From positions 341 through 64,340 of the forward strand of contig NZ_SOHM01000006.1 of assembly GCF_004403945.1 (NCBI RefSeq): a DNA stretch of 64,000 nt. Direction: 5' to 3'. The notes under the pieces were generated by a model. That model did no database searches. It was not told where the DNA came from and saw nothing but the letters and a program-made list of their open reading frames with translations. The position numbers and the translations under genes are program-made. How positions within the stretch are numbered: position 1 is the stretch's first letter; the number at the start of each line of letters is the position of its first letter. Shown here in pieces: positions 7,623 through 15,966 of the stretch. This DNA comes from Cryobacterium lactosi (lineage in GTDB: Bacteria > Actinomycetota > Actinomycetes > Actinomycetales > Microbacteriaceae).

Positions 7623-8159
7623 TCAATCGGACTCCCAGGGCAGGTCATCGTCGAACGACACCGGTGACAGGGGGATGACCACGACGGGCCGGTTCTGCCG
7701 GTGGGCGAGGTGCATCGCTATCGAACCGGCGAAGAACTCCTGCAGGCTGCCGCGTACAGTGCCGTCCCGGGTGCCGACCACGATCATCACCGCCCGCAGC
7801 GACTCGGCGAGCTGCCCGAGCGCCCTGGCCGGGTCGCCGGAGAGTTGCCTTGTGCTCCAGGTGATGGCATGAACGCCCAGGATCCGGTCCAGATGTGCAG
7901 CGAGGTAAGGGCTGAACCCATCGGAATGGGGCGGTGCAGCGGCCGCCGAGCCGGTTCCCGAGGCATCGGCGAGGGCGTCGATGGCCGGCCCCGCCGGCGG
8001 GGTGGTGTCGGCATGGTCGGGCCGTGGGTGGCGCCCCGGATCCACCCAGGCGCACACGAGTTCGGCGTCGAAGCGCGCCGCGAATACCGCGGCCTGCAGC
8101 ACGACTCCGTCGGCCTGACCGGGATAGACGCCCACAACCACACGGCTTCGGATGCTCAT
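7623..8159 (-). CDS. universal stress protein, UspA family
   Basis: A 178-residue single-domain Usp. It begins with the hydrophobic strand RVVVGVYPG, has the late strand AVMIVVGTRDG, and near the end has a GSIAMHLAHRQNRPVVVIPL segment matching the nucleotide-binding G-x9-G-S/T region of ATP-binding Usps in part. It is cytoplasmic, and the exact function is unknown. It ends 20 nt before the fluoride riboswitch on the same strand, so readthrough could make it the first gene of the fluoride operon. Confidence 0.8.
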   Translation of the reverse strand: MSIRSRVVVGVYPGQADGVVLQAAVFAARFDAELVCAWVDPGRHPRPDHADTTPPAGPAIDALADASGTGSAAAAPPHSDGFSPYLAAHLDRILGVHAITWSTRQLSGDPARALGQLAESLRAVMIVVGTRDGTVRGSLQEFFAGSIAMHLAHRQNRPVVVIPLSPVSFDDDLPWESD

Positions 8160-8323
8160 GGCGCCCAGAGTGACAGAAGAGTCCCCCTAGCGGTAGGCCC
8201 CGTTCAGGATCTGTGGACACCGATAACTTTGTTTCCTGGTTGAAAATAGTCAGGCCCAGATCATCGAACATTTCGACAGCTTCCGAGTGATTTTGACCAA
8301 TTATCACGATTTGAACAGAGCTG

Positions 8324-8353
8324 TTGACGCAGTTCCTTGCAACATGCAAGGAT
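8324..8353 (+). promoter_or_regulatory. promoter with palindromic operator, sugar cluster 1
   Basis: TTGACG (8324-8329) is a good -35; AAGGAT (8348-8353, 18-nt spacer) is a weak -10. Between them is a perfect inverted repeat CCTTGC-AACAT-GCAAGG (8335-8351), placed to block RNA polymerase. The ribosome binding site GGAGG (8375-8379) and ATG 8387 follow. No regulator gene is adjacent, so the protein that binds it must be encoded elsewhere, or could be the ROK protein at 21556. Confidence 0.6.
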
Positions 8354-8386
8354 CTCTCTCAACAACGAAGTTATGGAGGCCGTCCC

Positions 8387-9328
8387 ATGGTGGTGACCGC
8401 ACTGAAGGAACCCGCGTCGCTTGCGACCCGGAGAACACCCAGAGTGAAGACCGGACGCAGGGACTCGCAAACGCGGGCCGCGATCCTCTTCCTCGTCCCG
8501 GCGAGTATCGGCTTCCTGGTCTTCTTCGCCTGGCCCACGCTGCGCGGCCTGTACCTCAGCTTCACTGACTACAACCTGCTGCGGCCGCCGACCTTCATCG
8601 GCCTGGACAACTACATCGCGATCGCCGCCGACCCGGTGTTCTGGAACTCGCTCAAGGTGACCCTCGAGTACGTGGTCATCAATGTGGGCGTGCAGACCGT
8701 CGCGGCGCTGGCGCTGGCCGTGCTGATGCAACGCTTCACCCGCTCGATGGTGGTGCGCGGCGTGATCATGCTGCCCTACCTGATCGCCAACGTGATCGTG
8801 GCGCTGGTCTGGTTCTGGCTGGCCGACTACAACCTGGGCCTGATCAACGCGGCCCTGGACGCTGTGGGCCTGGGCAAGATCGGGTTCTTCGGCAACGAGG
8901 ACCTCGCCATGGGCACGATCGCCATGGTGAACGTCTGGCGGCACCTCGGCTACACGGCCCTGCTGCTCTTCGCCGGACTTCAGGCGATCCCGCGCGACGT
9001 CTACGAGGCCGCCGAGGTCGACGGTGCCGGCGAGTGGCGGGTGTTCCGCAGCGTCACCCTGCCGCTCCTGCGTCCGGTGCTCGCGTTCGTGCTCGTCGTC
9101 ACGGTCGTCGGCTCGTTCCAGATCTTCGACACCATCGCCGTCACCACCGGCGGAGGCCCCGTCGATGCGACCAGGGCCATCAACTACTACATCTACCAAC
9201 GAGCCTTCGAGCGACTGGACTTCGGCTACGCCTCGGCCCTGGCCGTGATCCTGATGATCCTCCTCGCCGCCATCGCCCTGGTGCAGAACAAGCTGCTGCG
9301 GGCCAACGAGTCAGACCTGGAGAGATAG
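8387..9328 (+). CDS. sugar ABC transporter permease (MalF/MsmF-like)
   Basis: A 313-residue binding-protein-dependent permease with about six membrane helices. The first is RAAILFLVPASIGFLVFFAW. The EAA loop EAAEVDGAGEWRVFRSVTLP begins near residue 207 and contacts the ATPase. ATG 8387 is chosen for its GGAGG site 7 nt upstream; an in-frame ATG at 8324 would lie inside the promoter. It is the first gene of a four-gene cluster (permease, permease, binding protein, GH36 alpha-galactosidase), so alpha-galactosides such as melibiose or raffinose are the likely cargo. No ATPase gene is present; a shared MsmK-type ATPase encoded elsewhere is expected. Confidence 0.9.
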   Translation: MVVTALKEPASLATRRTPRVKTGRRDSQTRAAILFLVPASIGFLVFFAWPTLRGLYLSFTDYNLLRPPTFIGLDNYIAIAADPVFWNSLKVTLEYVVINVGVQTVAALALAVLMQRFTRSMVVRGVIMLPYLIANVIVALVWFWLADYNLGLINAALDAVGLGKIGFFGNEDLAMGTIAMVNVWRHLGYTALLLFAGLQAIPRDVYEAAEVDGAGEWRVFRSVTLPLLRPVLAFVLVVTVVGSFQIFDTIAVTTGGGPVDATRAINYYIYQRAFERLDFGYASALAVILMILLAAIALVQNKLLRANESDLER

Positions 9329-9332
9329 CACC

Positions 9333-10289
9333 ATGGCCATCATCGCCTTCAAGACGCCCAAGCGTCCGTCCCTCTCCGCCAAGCGTGCGGCCAACGCCGA
9401 GGATGCCGCCCTGGCCAAGTCCAAGGTCTCGCTGTTCTTCGGTCGGCTGGCCCTGGTCGTCGTGATCCTGATCACGTTGTTCCCCATCTACTGGATGTTC
9501 CGCACTGCCTTCAGCAACAACCGGGCCATGTTCTCCGAACCGCTCAGCCTGTTGCCCGTGGACTTCACCTTCGGCCCCCTGCAGCGGGTGCTCGGCCTGG
9601 CCACGACCGAGGAAGCGCTGGCGGAGGGCGGCTCCGGCGCATCCATCAACTTCGGCCAGTACATGCTCAACTCGGTGCTGGCCTGCACCCTGATCACGGT
9701 GCTTCAGGTCACCTTCAGCTCGATGGCCGCCTACGCGTTCGCGTTGCTGAACTGGAAGGGCCGGGACAAGGTCTTCGCGATCTTCCTGATCGCCCTGATG
9801 GTGCCCGGTATCTTCACCCTGCTGCCCAACTTCATCCTGGTGAAAGACCTCGGCCTGCTCAACACCATCCTCGGCATCGCCCTTCCGGCGATGTTCATGA
9901 CCCCGTTCGCGATCTTCTTCCTGCGGCAATTCTTTCTGGGCGTGAACCGCAGCATCATCGAGGCGGCCGTGATCGACGGCGCCAATCACTGGCGCATCTT
10001 CAGCCGGATCGTCGTGCCACTGGCGTGGCCGCAGATCATCACCCTGGGCATCCTGCAGTTCATCCAATACTGGAACGACTATCTCTGGCCATTCCTGGTC
10101 GGCCAGAGCGAAACCTCCAAGCTGCTCACCGTGGGCCTGGGCATCTTCAAATCCCAGACCCCGCAGGGCAACCCCGACTGGGCCGGCCTGATGGCCGGAG
10201 CCCTCGTCGCGGCCGTGCCGATCTTCATCCTGATGCTCGTCTTCGGTCGCAAGATCGTGGGCTCCATCCAGTCTTCCGGCGTCAAGTAA
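9333..10289 (+). CDS. sugar ABC transporter permease (MalG/MsmG-like)
   Basis: A 318-residue second permease subunit, starting 4 nt after the first with GGAGAG as ribosome binding site. The N-terminal 30 residues are basic and cytoplasmic. The first helix is LALVVVILITLFPIYWMF, and the EAA loop EAAVIDGANHWRIFSRIVVP starts near 210. The sequence ends IVGSIQSSGVK, a typical CUT1 MalG-like C-terminus (…G-x-x-KG/K). It forms a heterodimer with the upstream gene product. Confidence 0.91.
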   Translation: MAIIAFKTPKRPSLSAKRAANAEDAALAKSKVSLFFGRLALVVVILITLFPIYWMFRTAFSNNRAMFSEPLSLLPVDFTFGPLQRVLGLATTEEALAEGGSGASINFGQYMLNSVLACTLITVLQVTFSSMAAYAFALLNWKGRDKVFAIFLIALMVPGIFTLLPNFILVKDLGLLNTILGIALPAMFMTPFAIFFLRQFFLGVNRSIIEAAVIDGANHWRIFSRIVVPLAWPQIITLGILQFIQYWNDYLWPFLVGQSETSKLLTVGLGIFKSQTPQGNPDWAGLMAGALVAAVPIFILMLVFGRKIVGSIQSSGVK

Positions 10290-10341
10290 CCGCGCCCCTC
10301 CCCATCCCGCACCAGAACCCCAAGAGAAAGAGAACACGACC

Positions 10342-11685
10342 ATGAAGAAGAACCGACTGGCGATCCTGACCCTCGCCGCGATTCCTCTCGCCCTCACCGG
10401 ATGCTCCGCGTCAGCGGGATCCGATTCGGCCGAAGGAGTCACCCTGTCCTACGGCCTGTGGGACGCGAACCAGCTGCCCGCCTATGAGCAGTGCGCAGCG
10501 GACTTCCACGACGCCAACCCCACCATCACCGTCGATGTGGAGCAGCTGGGCTGGGACGACTACTGGAACAAGATCAACACCGGCTTCGTCTCCGGCGAGA
10601 ACTACGACGTCTTCACCGGCCACCTGGCCAACTTTCCCGAGTTCATGCTCAACGAGCAGATCCTGCCGCTTGACGACTACATCAAGGCCGACGGGGTCGA
10701 CCTCTCTGTCTACCAGGCCGGTCTCGCCGACCTCTGGAAGGGGTCCGACGATAAGCAGTACGGCCTGCCCAAGGACTTCGACACCGTGGCCCTGTTCTAC
10801 AACAAGCAGTTCACCGACGCCGCCGGCCTCACCGCCGAGCAGCTGGGCGCCCTGGACTGGAACCCCGAAGACGGCGGTAGCTACGAGGCCACCATCGCGC
10901 ACCTCACCGTGGACACCAACGGCGTGCGCGGCGACGAGGCCGGCTTCGACAAGTCGAACGTGGAAACCTACGGCCTGTGGATGGAGAACTCCGGTGGCGC
11001 CGACGGCCAGACTCAGTGGGCCTACCTGACCGAGACCAACGGCTGGACGCAGACCAACGGCGCCTGGGGCGACGAGTACAACTTCGACGACCCGGCCTTC
11101 CAGGACACCATCGACTGGTGGTACTCCCTGGTGGAGAAGGGCTACATGCCCACCTTCGAGGCGCAGACGGGCATCGGTTGGGCCGATCAGCTCGCCGCAG
11201 GCAAGGCCGCACTGGTCGGCAACGGATCGTGGATGACCGGCGCCGTATTCGGTTCGGCCAGCGACACCTTCACGCCGGCCATCGCTCCCACCCCGGTGGG
11301 CCCGAGCGGCGAGCGCGCCTCGATGCTCAACGGCCTCGCCGACAACATCTGGGCCGGCACCGACCACGCTGACGAGTCCTGGGAATGGGTGAAGTACCTG
11401 GGCTCGAGCGCCTGCCAGGACGTCGTCGCCGACGCGGCCGTCGTGTTCCCCGCGATCACCACGGCGACGGACAAGGCAGTGGAGGCCTTCGCGGCCAAGG
11501 ACATCGACGTCAGCCCGTTCATCGTTCAGGTGGACGACGACACGACGTTCCTCTACTCGATCACCGACCACCGCTCCGATGTGCTCGCCCTCGTCACCCC
11601 GGCGATGGAATCGATCATGTCGGGCAAGTCAACGGCCAGCTCGATGACGGCCGTGAACGAGCAGGTCAACGCGCTGTTCAAGTAA
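10342..11685 (+). CDS. extracellular sugar-binding lipoprotein
   Basis: A 447-residue solute-binding protein of the CUT1 (family 1) type. It has a lipoprotein signal peptide with lipobox LTGC, so Cys21 is lipidated and the protein is anchored outside the membrane. The body has many aromatic and acidic residues suited to sugar binding (LSYGLWDANQLPAYEQC, GNGSWMTGAVFG). The gene lies 52 nt after the permeases, with AAGAGAAAG as a purine-rich ribosome site. A large stem-loop follows its stop, as is common after binding-protein genes that need more copies than the permeases. Confidence 0.92.
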   Translation: MKKNRLAILTLAAIPLALTGCSASAGSDSAEGVTLSYGLWDANQLPAYEQCAADFHDANPTITVDVEQLGWDDYWNKINTGFVSGENYDVFTGHLANFPEFMLNEQILPLDDYIKADGVDLSVYQAGLADLWKGSDDKQYGLPKDFDTVALFYNKQFTDAAGLTAEQLGALDWNPEDGGSYEATIAHLTVDTNGVRGDEAGFDKSNVETYGLWMENSGGADGQTQWAYLTETNGWTQTNGAWGDEYNFDDPAFQDTIDWWYSLVEKGYMPTFEAQTGIGWADQLAAGKAALVGNGSWMTGAVFGSASDTFTPAIAPTPVGPSGERASMLNGLADNIWAGTDHADESWEWVKYLGSSACQDVVADAAVVFPAITTATDKAVEAFAAKDIDVSPFIVQVDDDTTFLYSITDHRSDVLALVTPAMESIMSGKSTASSMTAVNEQVNALFK

Positions 11686-11692
11686 CACCGCT

Positions 11693-11768
11693 CGCCCAAC
11701 CGTTGCCGATGCGGACATCTGCGGCCGGTACGCCGGACGCAGATGTCCGCTCGGGGAACAGTTGGGCG
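11693..11768 (+). promoter_or_regulatory. two-tier stem-loop between binding protein and alpha-galactosidase genes
   Basis: A nested inverted repeat fills most of the 122-bp gap. The outer arms are CGCCCAAC (11693-11700) and GTTGGGCG (11761-11768). The inner arms, 13 bp and perfect, are GCGGACATCTGCG (11711-11723) and CGCAGATGTCCGC (11738-11750). There is no T-run, so it is more likely an mRNA-stabilising or partial-attenuation hairpin than a full terminator; the GTG of the next gene is 39 nt downstream. Confidence 0.75.
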
Positions 11769-11807
11769 CGCATCCCCCCTTCACTCTCTCGACCACAAGG
11801 ACCTGCC

Positions 11808-13928
11808 GTGCCCCAGTTCGCAACCACCGCCAGCCCCGACACCGTGATCGACCTGGTCGCCGACGGAGTGTGCGTCCGTGTCGACCTGTCGTCCGGGACC
11901 CCGGTGATCCAGCATTGGGGCGCCGAACTCGGTGCCGGTGATCTCGCCGACCTGCTGCACGACGGAGTGCCGCAGTCGAACATCGACGAACCTGTGCTGC
12001 CCGGTCTCTGGCGGGAGAACGCCCGTGGCTTCCTCGGCCGTCCGGCGGTTCTCGGGCACCGGGGCGGCGCCGACTGGTCGCAGCTGTTCAGCATCAGCCG
12101 GGTCGAGTCGACGGCGCAGACGCTCACTGTCGAGTCGACGGATGCCGTGGCCGGCCTCACGGTCTGCGTCACCTTCGACCTGCAGCCGTCCGGTGTGCTC
12201 CTGATCAGCCAGGCCGTCACCAACGACGCCGGCACCCCCTTCGACCTGGCCGAACTCACCACCTGGCTGCCACTGCCCGACGCCGCGGCCGAGACCCTCG
12301 ACTTCACCGGGCGTTGGCTCAAGGAACGCCAGCCGCAGCGCCGCCCGATCCAGGTGGGCACCTGGGCCCGGGAGATCCGGGAGGGCCGTTCCGGCCACGA
12401 CTACACCATCGTGCAACTCGCACTCAGCTCAGGTGCGGACTACCAGGCCGGGTCGGTGTGGAGCACCGGCCTGCTCTGGAGCGGCAACACCAGGCACCTG
12501 GTGGAACGGCTGCCGAACGGGCAGACCGCCGTCGGCGCCGGCGAGCTCCTGCTGCCCGGCGAGTCGATCCTGGCCCCCGGCGCGAGCTACGCTGCGCCCA
12601 CCGTGGCGGCCACATTCTCGGCCACGGGTATCGACGGCATGACCGACCGGCTCTACCGCTGGCTCCGGGCCCGGCCGCAGCATCCGGCCCGGCCGCGCCC
12701 GTTGACGCTGAACGTGTGGGAAGCCGTGTACTTCGACCACGACCTGGCCAAGCTCGGTGCCCTCGTCGATGCGGCGGCCGAGGTGGGGGTGGAGCGTTTT
12801 GTGCTTGACGACGGTTGGTTCCTCGGCCGCCGCAACGACTTCGCCGGTCTCGGCGACTGGGTCGTGGACCGGTCCGTGTGGCCAGACGGGCTGACGCCCC
12901 TGGCCGAGAGGGTGGCTGCGGCCGGGATGGAATTCGGGCTCTGGTTCGAGGGCGAGATGGTCAACGTCGACTCCGAGGTGTACCGGGCGCATCCCGAATG
13001 GATCTTCCAGGCCGGCGGGCGCATCCCCCCGGAGGCCCGGCACCAGCAGGTGCTCGACCTGGGCCACCCCGGTGCCTACGCACACGTGCTCGGGCAGGTC
13101 GACGCGATCCTCACCGAATACGGGATCAGCTACATCAAGTGGGACCACAACCGGGTGCTCACCGAACCGGCCCACCTCGGCGTGGCCGGGGTGCGCCGCC
13201 AGACCGAGGCGATCTACCGGCTCTTCGACGAGCTCAAGCGCCGGCACCCGCGTCTGGAGATCGAATCCTGTTCCTCCGGCGGCGGCCGGGTTGACCTGGG
13301 CATGGCCCAGCACGCCGACAGGTTCTGGACCTCCGACTGCAATGACGCTCTCGAGCGCCAACACATCCAGCGGTACACCCAGTTCGCCATCCCGCCCGAG
13401 CTGCTCGGCACCCACATCGGTCCCACCCACTCGCACACCACCGGGCGCACCCATGCCCTGTCGTTCCGGGCGATCACGGCCTTGTTCGGGCACGCCGGCA
13501 TCGAGTGGGACATCACCGAGGCCAGCCCTGCCGAGCGGGCCGCGCTGGTCACCTGGGCCGCGTACTACAAGCAGAAGCGCGCCCTGCTGCACACCGGCCG
13601 GGTGGTGCGCGCCGACCCGGCCGGCGACACCGCGCTGGTGCACGGAGTCGTGGCGCAGGACGGCGGCGAGGCCCTGTTCGCCTACGTGCAACTCGCGGCC
13701 GCCGGCGCCAGCATCCCGCCGCGCATCCTGCTGCCCGGGCTCGACACCACCGCGCGCTACCGGGTGCGGATGGTGGAACCGGCCGGTCCGGCCGGCACCA
13801 CCCAGGCCCAGCAGCCGCGCTGGCTGGCCGGGCTGGAGAGCGATGGCGCGGCGCTGGCCCAGGTGGGGCTGCGGCCGCCGATCCTCTACCCGGAGACGGC
13901 CATCCTCATCGAGGTGACCCGGCTCTGA
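11808..13928 (+). CDS. alpha-galactosidase, GH36 (cluster 1)
   Basis: A 706-residue retaining alpha-galactosidase expected to release galactose from melibiose- or raffinose-type sugars in the cytoplasm (no signal peptide). The N-terminal beta-sandwich is followed by the catalytic barrel. Landmarks are LDDGWFLGRR, WFEGEMVN, YIKWDHNR with the nucleophile Asp446, ESCSSGGGRVD, and FWTSDCND with the acid/base Asp510. One oddity: the usual WFEPEMV has Gly in place of Pro. The start is GTG 11808 with AAGGA upstream; the open frame reaches farther back but overlaps the binding-protein gene in another frame. It converges on the siderophore-interacting gene with a gap of only 4 nt and no terminator. 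Confidence 0.93.
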   Translation: MPQFATTASPDTVIDLVADGVCVRVDLSSGTPVIQHWGAELGAGDLADLLHDGVPQSNIDEPVLPGLWRENARGFLGRPAVLGHRGGADWSQLFSISRVESTAQTLTVESTDAVAGLTVCVTFDLQPSGVLLISQAVTNDAGTPFDLAELTTWLPLPDAAAETLDFTGRWLKERQPQRRPIQVGTWAREIREGRSGHDYTIVQLALSSGADYQAGSVWSTGLLWSGNTRHLVERLPNGQTAVGAGELLLPGESILAPGASYAAPTVAATFSATGIDGMTDRLYRWLRARPQHPARPRPLTLNVWEAVYFDHDLAKLGALVDAAAEVGVERFVLDDGWFLGRRNDFAGLGDWVVDRSVWPDGLTPLAERVAAAGMEFGLWFEGEMVNVDSEVYRAHPEWIFQAGGRIPPEARHQQVLDLGHPGAYAHVLGQVDAILTEYGISYIKWDHNRVLTEPAHLGVAGVRRQTEAIYRLFDELKRRHPRLEIESCSSGGGRVDLGMAQHADRFWTSDCNDALERQHIQRYTQFAIPPELLGTHIGPTHSHTTGRTHALSFRAITALFGHAGIEWDITEASPAERAALVTWAAYYKQKRALLHTGRVVRADPAGDTALVHGVVAQDGGEALFAYVQLAAAGASIPPRILLPGLDTTARYRVRMVEPAGPAGTTQAQQPRWLAGLESDGAALAQVGLRPPILYPETAILIEVTRL

Positions 13929-13932
13929 CGCC

Positions 13933-14784
13933 TCATCGGGCCGGCGGTGACGGCCGCTCGGCGACGGGGAGGATCTGGCCGACCGGTTCACGCTTCTCGG
14001 CCTGGAACCGGTCCTCGGTGCGGCCCTGGGCCCAGTAGCCCGACAGGGAGAGTTCGGATCGCAGCACACCGCGGGCGGAGAAGATCTCGCGGAGCCCCTT
14101 CATCGCCGTGCGCTCCCCGTGCGCGAACACCTGCGGCCGGCCGGGCAGCCAGGCCGCCGCATCCACGGCCTCGGCCAGCACAGACGGACCGGACTCGAAC
14201 AGCCACTGGATCTGCACCGCATCAGGAGCGACGAGGTCGAGCATCTCGGTCGAATCCGCCGCCTGGAGGAAGGCCAGGCCCTGTGCTGTCGCCGGCAACG
14301 CCGCCAGGGCGGAGGCGATCGCCGGCAGCGCGGACTGGTCGCCGGCGAACAGGTGCCATGCCGCGGCCGGATCCGGCGCATACGCGCCGCTGGGCCCGGA
14401 GAAGGTGAGCGGGTCGCCCGGCCGGGCCGCGTTGGCCCAGGGGCCGGCCAGCCCCTCGTCGCCGTGCACGACGAAGTCGATGGACAGGGTGCGCGCCTCG
14501 AGGTCGACCTGGCGCACCGTGTACGTGCGGGTCACCGGTAGGTCCTCGGGAGCCAGTCGTTCCCGCAGCGCCGGCACGTCGAACGGTGGGGTGAGCCCGA
14601 GCTCCGGCTTCGCGAAGTAGATCTTCACGTATTTGTCGGTGGAGTCGTTCGTCACGAAGTTGTCGAACTGGTCGCCGCCGAGCACGATCCGCACCAGGTG
14701 GGGGCTCAGCTGTTCGCGGCGTTCGACGTGGAGGGTGATCTGCGGCCGGACGGGGCGGGCCGGTGCCAGGGTGGAAGTAGTCAT
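13933..14784 (-). CDS. siderophore-interacting FAD protein (ferric-siderophore reductase)
   Basis: A 283-residue member of the SIP/ViuB family, which reduces imported ferric siderophore to release Fe2+ in the cytoplasm. The flavin motif RTYTVR is at 86-91; the NAD(P)H-binding turn FAGDQSALPAI is at 146-156; the conserved SGYWAQGRTEDR stands near the C-terminus. A DtxR/IdeR-like box lies just upstream of the ATG, so iron repression is likely. No siderophore transporter gene is adjacent in this window. Confidence 0.92.
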   Translation of the reverse strand: MTTSTLAPARPVRPQITLHVERREQLSPHLVRIVLGGDQFDNFVTNDSTDKYVKIYFAKPELGLTPPFDVPALRERLAPEDLPVTRTYTVRQVDLEARTLSIDFVVHGDEGLAGPWANAARPGDPLTFSGPSGAYAPDPAAAWHLFAGDQSALPAIASALAALPATAQGLAFLQAADSTEMLDLVAPDAVQIQWLFESGPSVLAEAVDAAAWLPGRPQVFAHGERTAMKGLREIFSARGVLRSELSLSGYWAQGRTEDRFQAEKREPVGQILPVAERPSPPAR

Positions 14785-14792
14785 CCAGACCT

Positions 14793-14816
14793 ACCCTAAG
14801 TTAGGTAACCCTCACC
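14793..14816. promoter_or_regulatory. degenerate DtxR/IdeR iron box before SIP gene
   Basis: The sequence TTAGGTAACCCTCACC (plus strand, 14801-14816) matches 12 of the first 16 bases of the iron-box consensus TTAGGTTAGSCTAACC, and overlaps a second symmetric element CCTAA-G-TTAGG (14795-14805). It begins 10 bp upstream of the SIP start, where a repressor would block transcription. The match is imperfect, hence moderate confidence. Confidence 0.55.
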
Positions 14817-14829
14817 ACGCAATGCGCGG

Positions 14830-15300
14830 CTAGCCGAAGCGCAGGATACGGAATCCTGCCGCGTCCAGCGTGGCGAGCCCGACCCGTTGCCGCAGGGTGC
14901 GCTCTTTCTGACCGGGTATGACGTTGGACAGCGCCAGAGCCACGTGGAACAGGACCTCGGCGGCGACCAGGCGCTGCAGCTTCGGCGGAGCGAGCTTGGT
15001 TCGGCGGCTCTGCACCACAACGATGCGCACGGCGTCCGGCGCGATGTGGTCGTCCAGCTCCCGCAGCATCGAGGCCGCCTTCACCAGGGAGGAGCGCCGG
15101 GCGTCTCGTTGGATGGCCAGCACGACCACGCGGGCCGGCTGCGTCGAGGACGCGTGGTCGGTTTCCGGGATTCCCGCCGAGCGGGCTCCCGTGCGCATCA
15201 CGGTGAGGAGTTGCTCGGCGTCCCCCTCCAGGAGGACCGGCGCAGTCAGGACATGGGCGGCGAGCGCCCGCAATCGTTCGGCCCGTCTCTTCCGTGTCAT
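14830..15300 (-). CDS. hypothetical protein
   Basis: A 156-residue soluble protein that I do not recognise. It starts with a strongly basic helix (TRKRRAERLRAL) and has an alternating strand/helix pattern (ARVVVLAIQRDARRSSL, AVRIVVVQSRRTK), which suggests an alpha/beta fold. The C-terminal half is predicted helical and there are no membrane segments. It lies between the iron box of the SIP gene and a divergent membrane protein, on the SIP strand, and need not be functionally linked. Confidence 0.6.
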   Translation of the reverse strand: MTRKRRAERLRALAAHVLTAPVLLEGDAEQLLTVMRTGARSAGIPETDHASSTQPARVVVLAIQRDARRSSLVKAASMLRELDDHIAPDAVRIVVVQSRRTKLAPPKLQRLVAAEVLFHVALALSNVIPGQKERTLRQRVGLATLDAAGFRILRFG

Positions 15301-15420
15301 GCGGCCCCCTCTGTCCGATGTGTTCCATTCTCCGGCAAACCGGTCCCGGGCGGCCTAGACAGCGTCGGCCGGTCGGGGCAAAGATCGTTCCAATGAGCGC
15401 CGACCGCCGGCGCGGAACGG

Positions 15421-15942
15421 ATGCCCGTGAACGCCCAGACAACGAAGCGCTGGTCCAGCGCGTGGCTGCGGCAGGAATTCGTGACCCAGGAACTGATCTC
15501 GGGCACCGTGTTGGTGAGTGTCGTGATCGCGGTGGCCGACGAAGCCGGCGGCATCCTGGATGTCTTCGCGATCACGCTGCTCAGCGTGCTGATCTTCTGG
15601 GCCACCGAGGTTTTCGCGCACACCGTTGCCGCGCAGCGGCGCCGACCCGACACCGAGACCGTGCGGCTGCGGGCGTCGATCCGGTCGGCGGTCAGGGACT
15701 CCCGCGGGCTCCTCCTGGCGGGGATCCCCCCGTTGATCTTCCTGTTGCTCGGCCTGGTCGGGATGGGTGGCGGTGAGGTGGCCTACTGGACGGCGCTCTG
15801 GGTCGAGGTCGCCATCCTGGCCGCGGCGGGCTGGATCGCCTTCGGCGGCCTGAGCGTGGCCTGGTACTGGCGGGTGTGCGGCGCCGCGGCCACGGCGGCC
15901 CTGGGCCTGCTCGCCATGCTGCTGAAGATCCTGGTGCACTGA
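15421..15942 (+). CDS. hypothetical membrane protein
   Basis: A 173-residue protein with about five hydrophobic helices (near 25-40, 46-62, 97-115, 121-143 and 150-171) and a short basic loop AAQRRRPDTETVRLR. The family is unknown to me. It ends 24 nt before the convergent permease gene of sugar cluster 2. The start at ATG 15421 has only a weak GGAACGG purine stretch upstream. Confidence 0.65.
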   Translation: MPVNAQTTKRWSSAWLRQEFVTQELISGTVLVSVVIAVADEAGGILDVFAITLLSVLIFWATEVFAHTVAAQRRRPDTETVRLRASIRSAVRDSRGLLLAGIPPLIFLLLGLVGMGGGEVAYWTALWVEVAILAAAGWIAFGGLSVAWYWRVCGAAATAALGLLAMLLKILVH

Positions 15943-15966
15943 CCGGCAGCACTACCTGCGGGGCGG

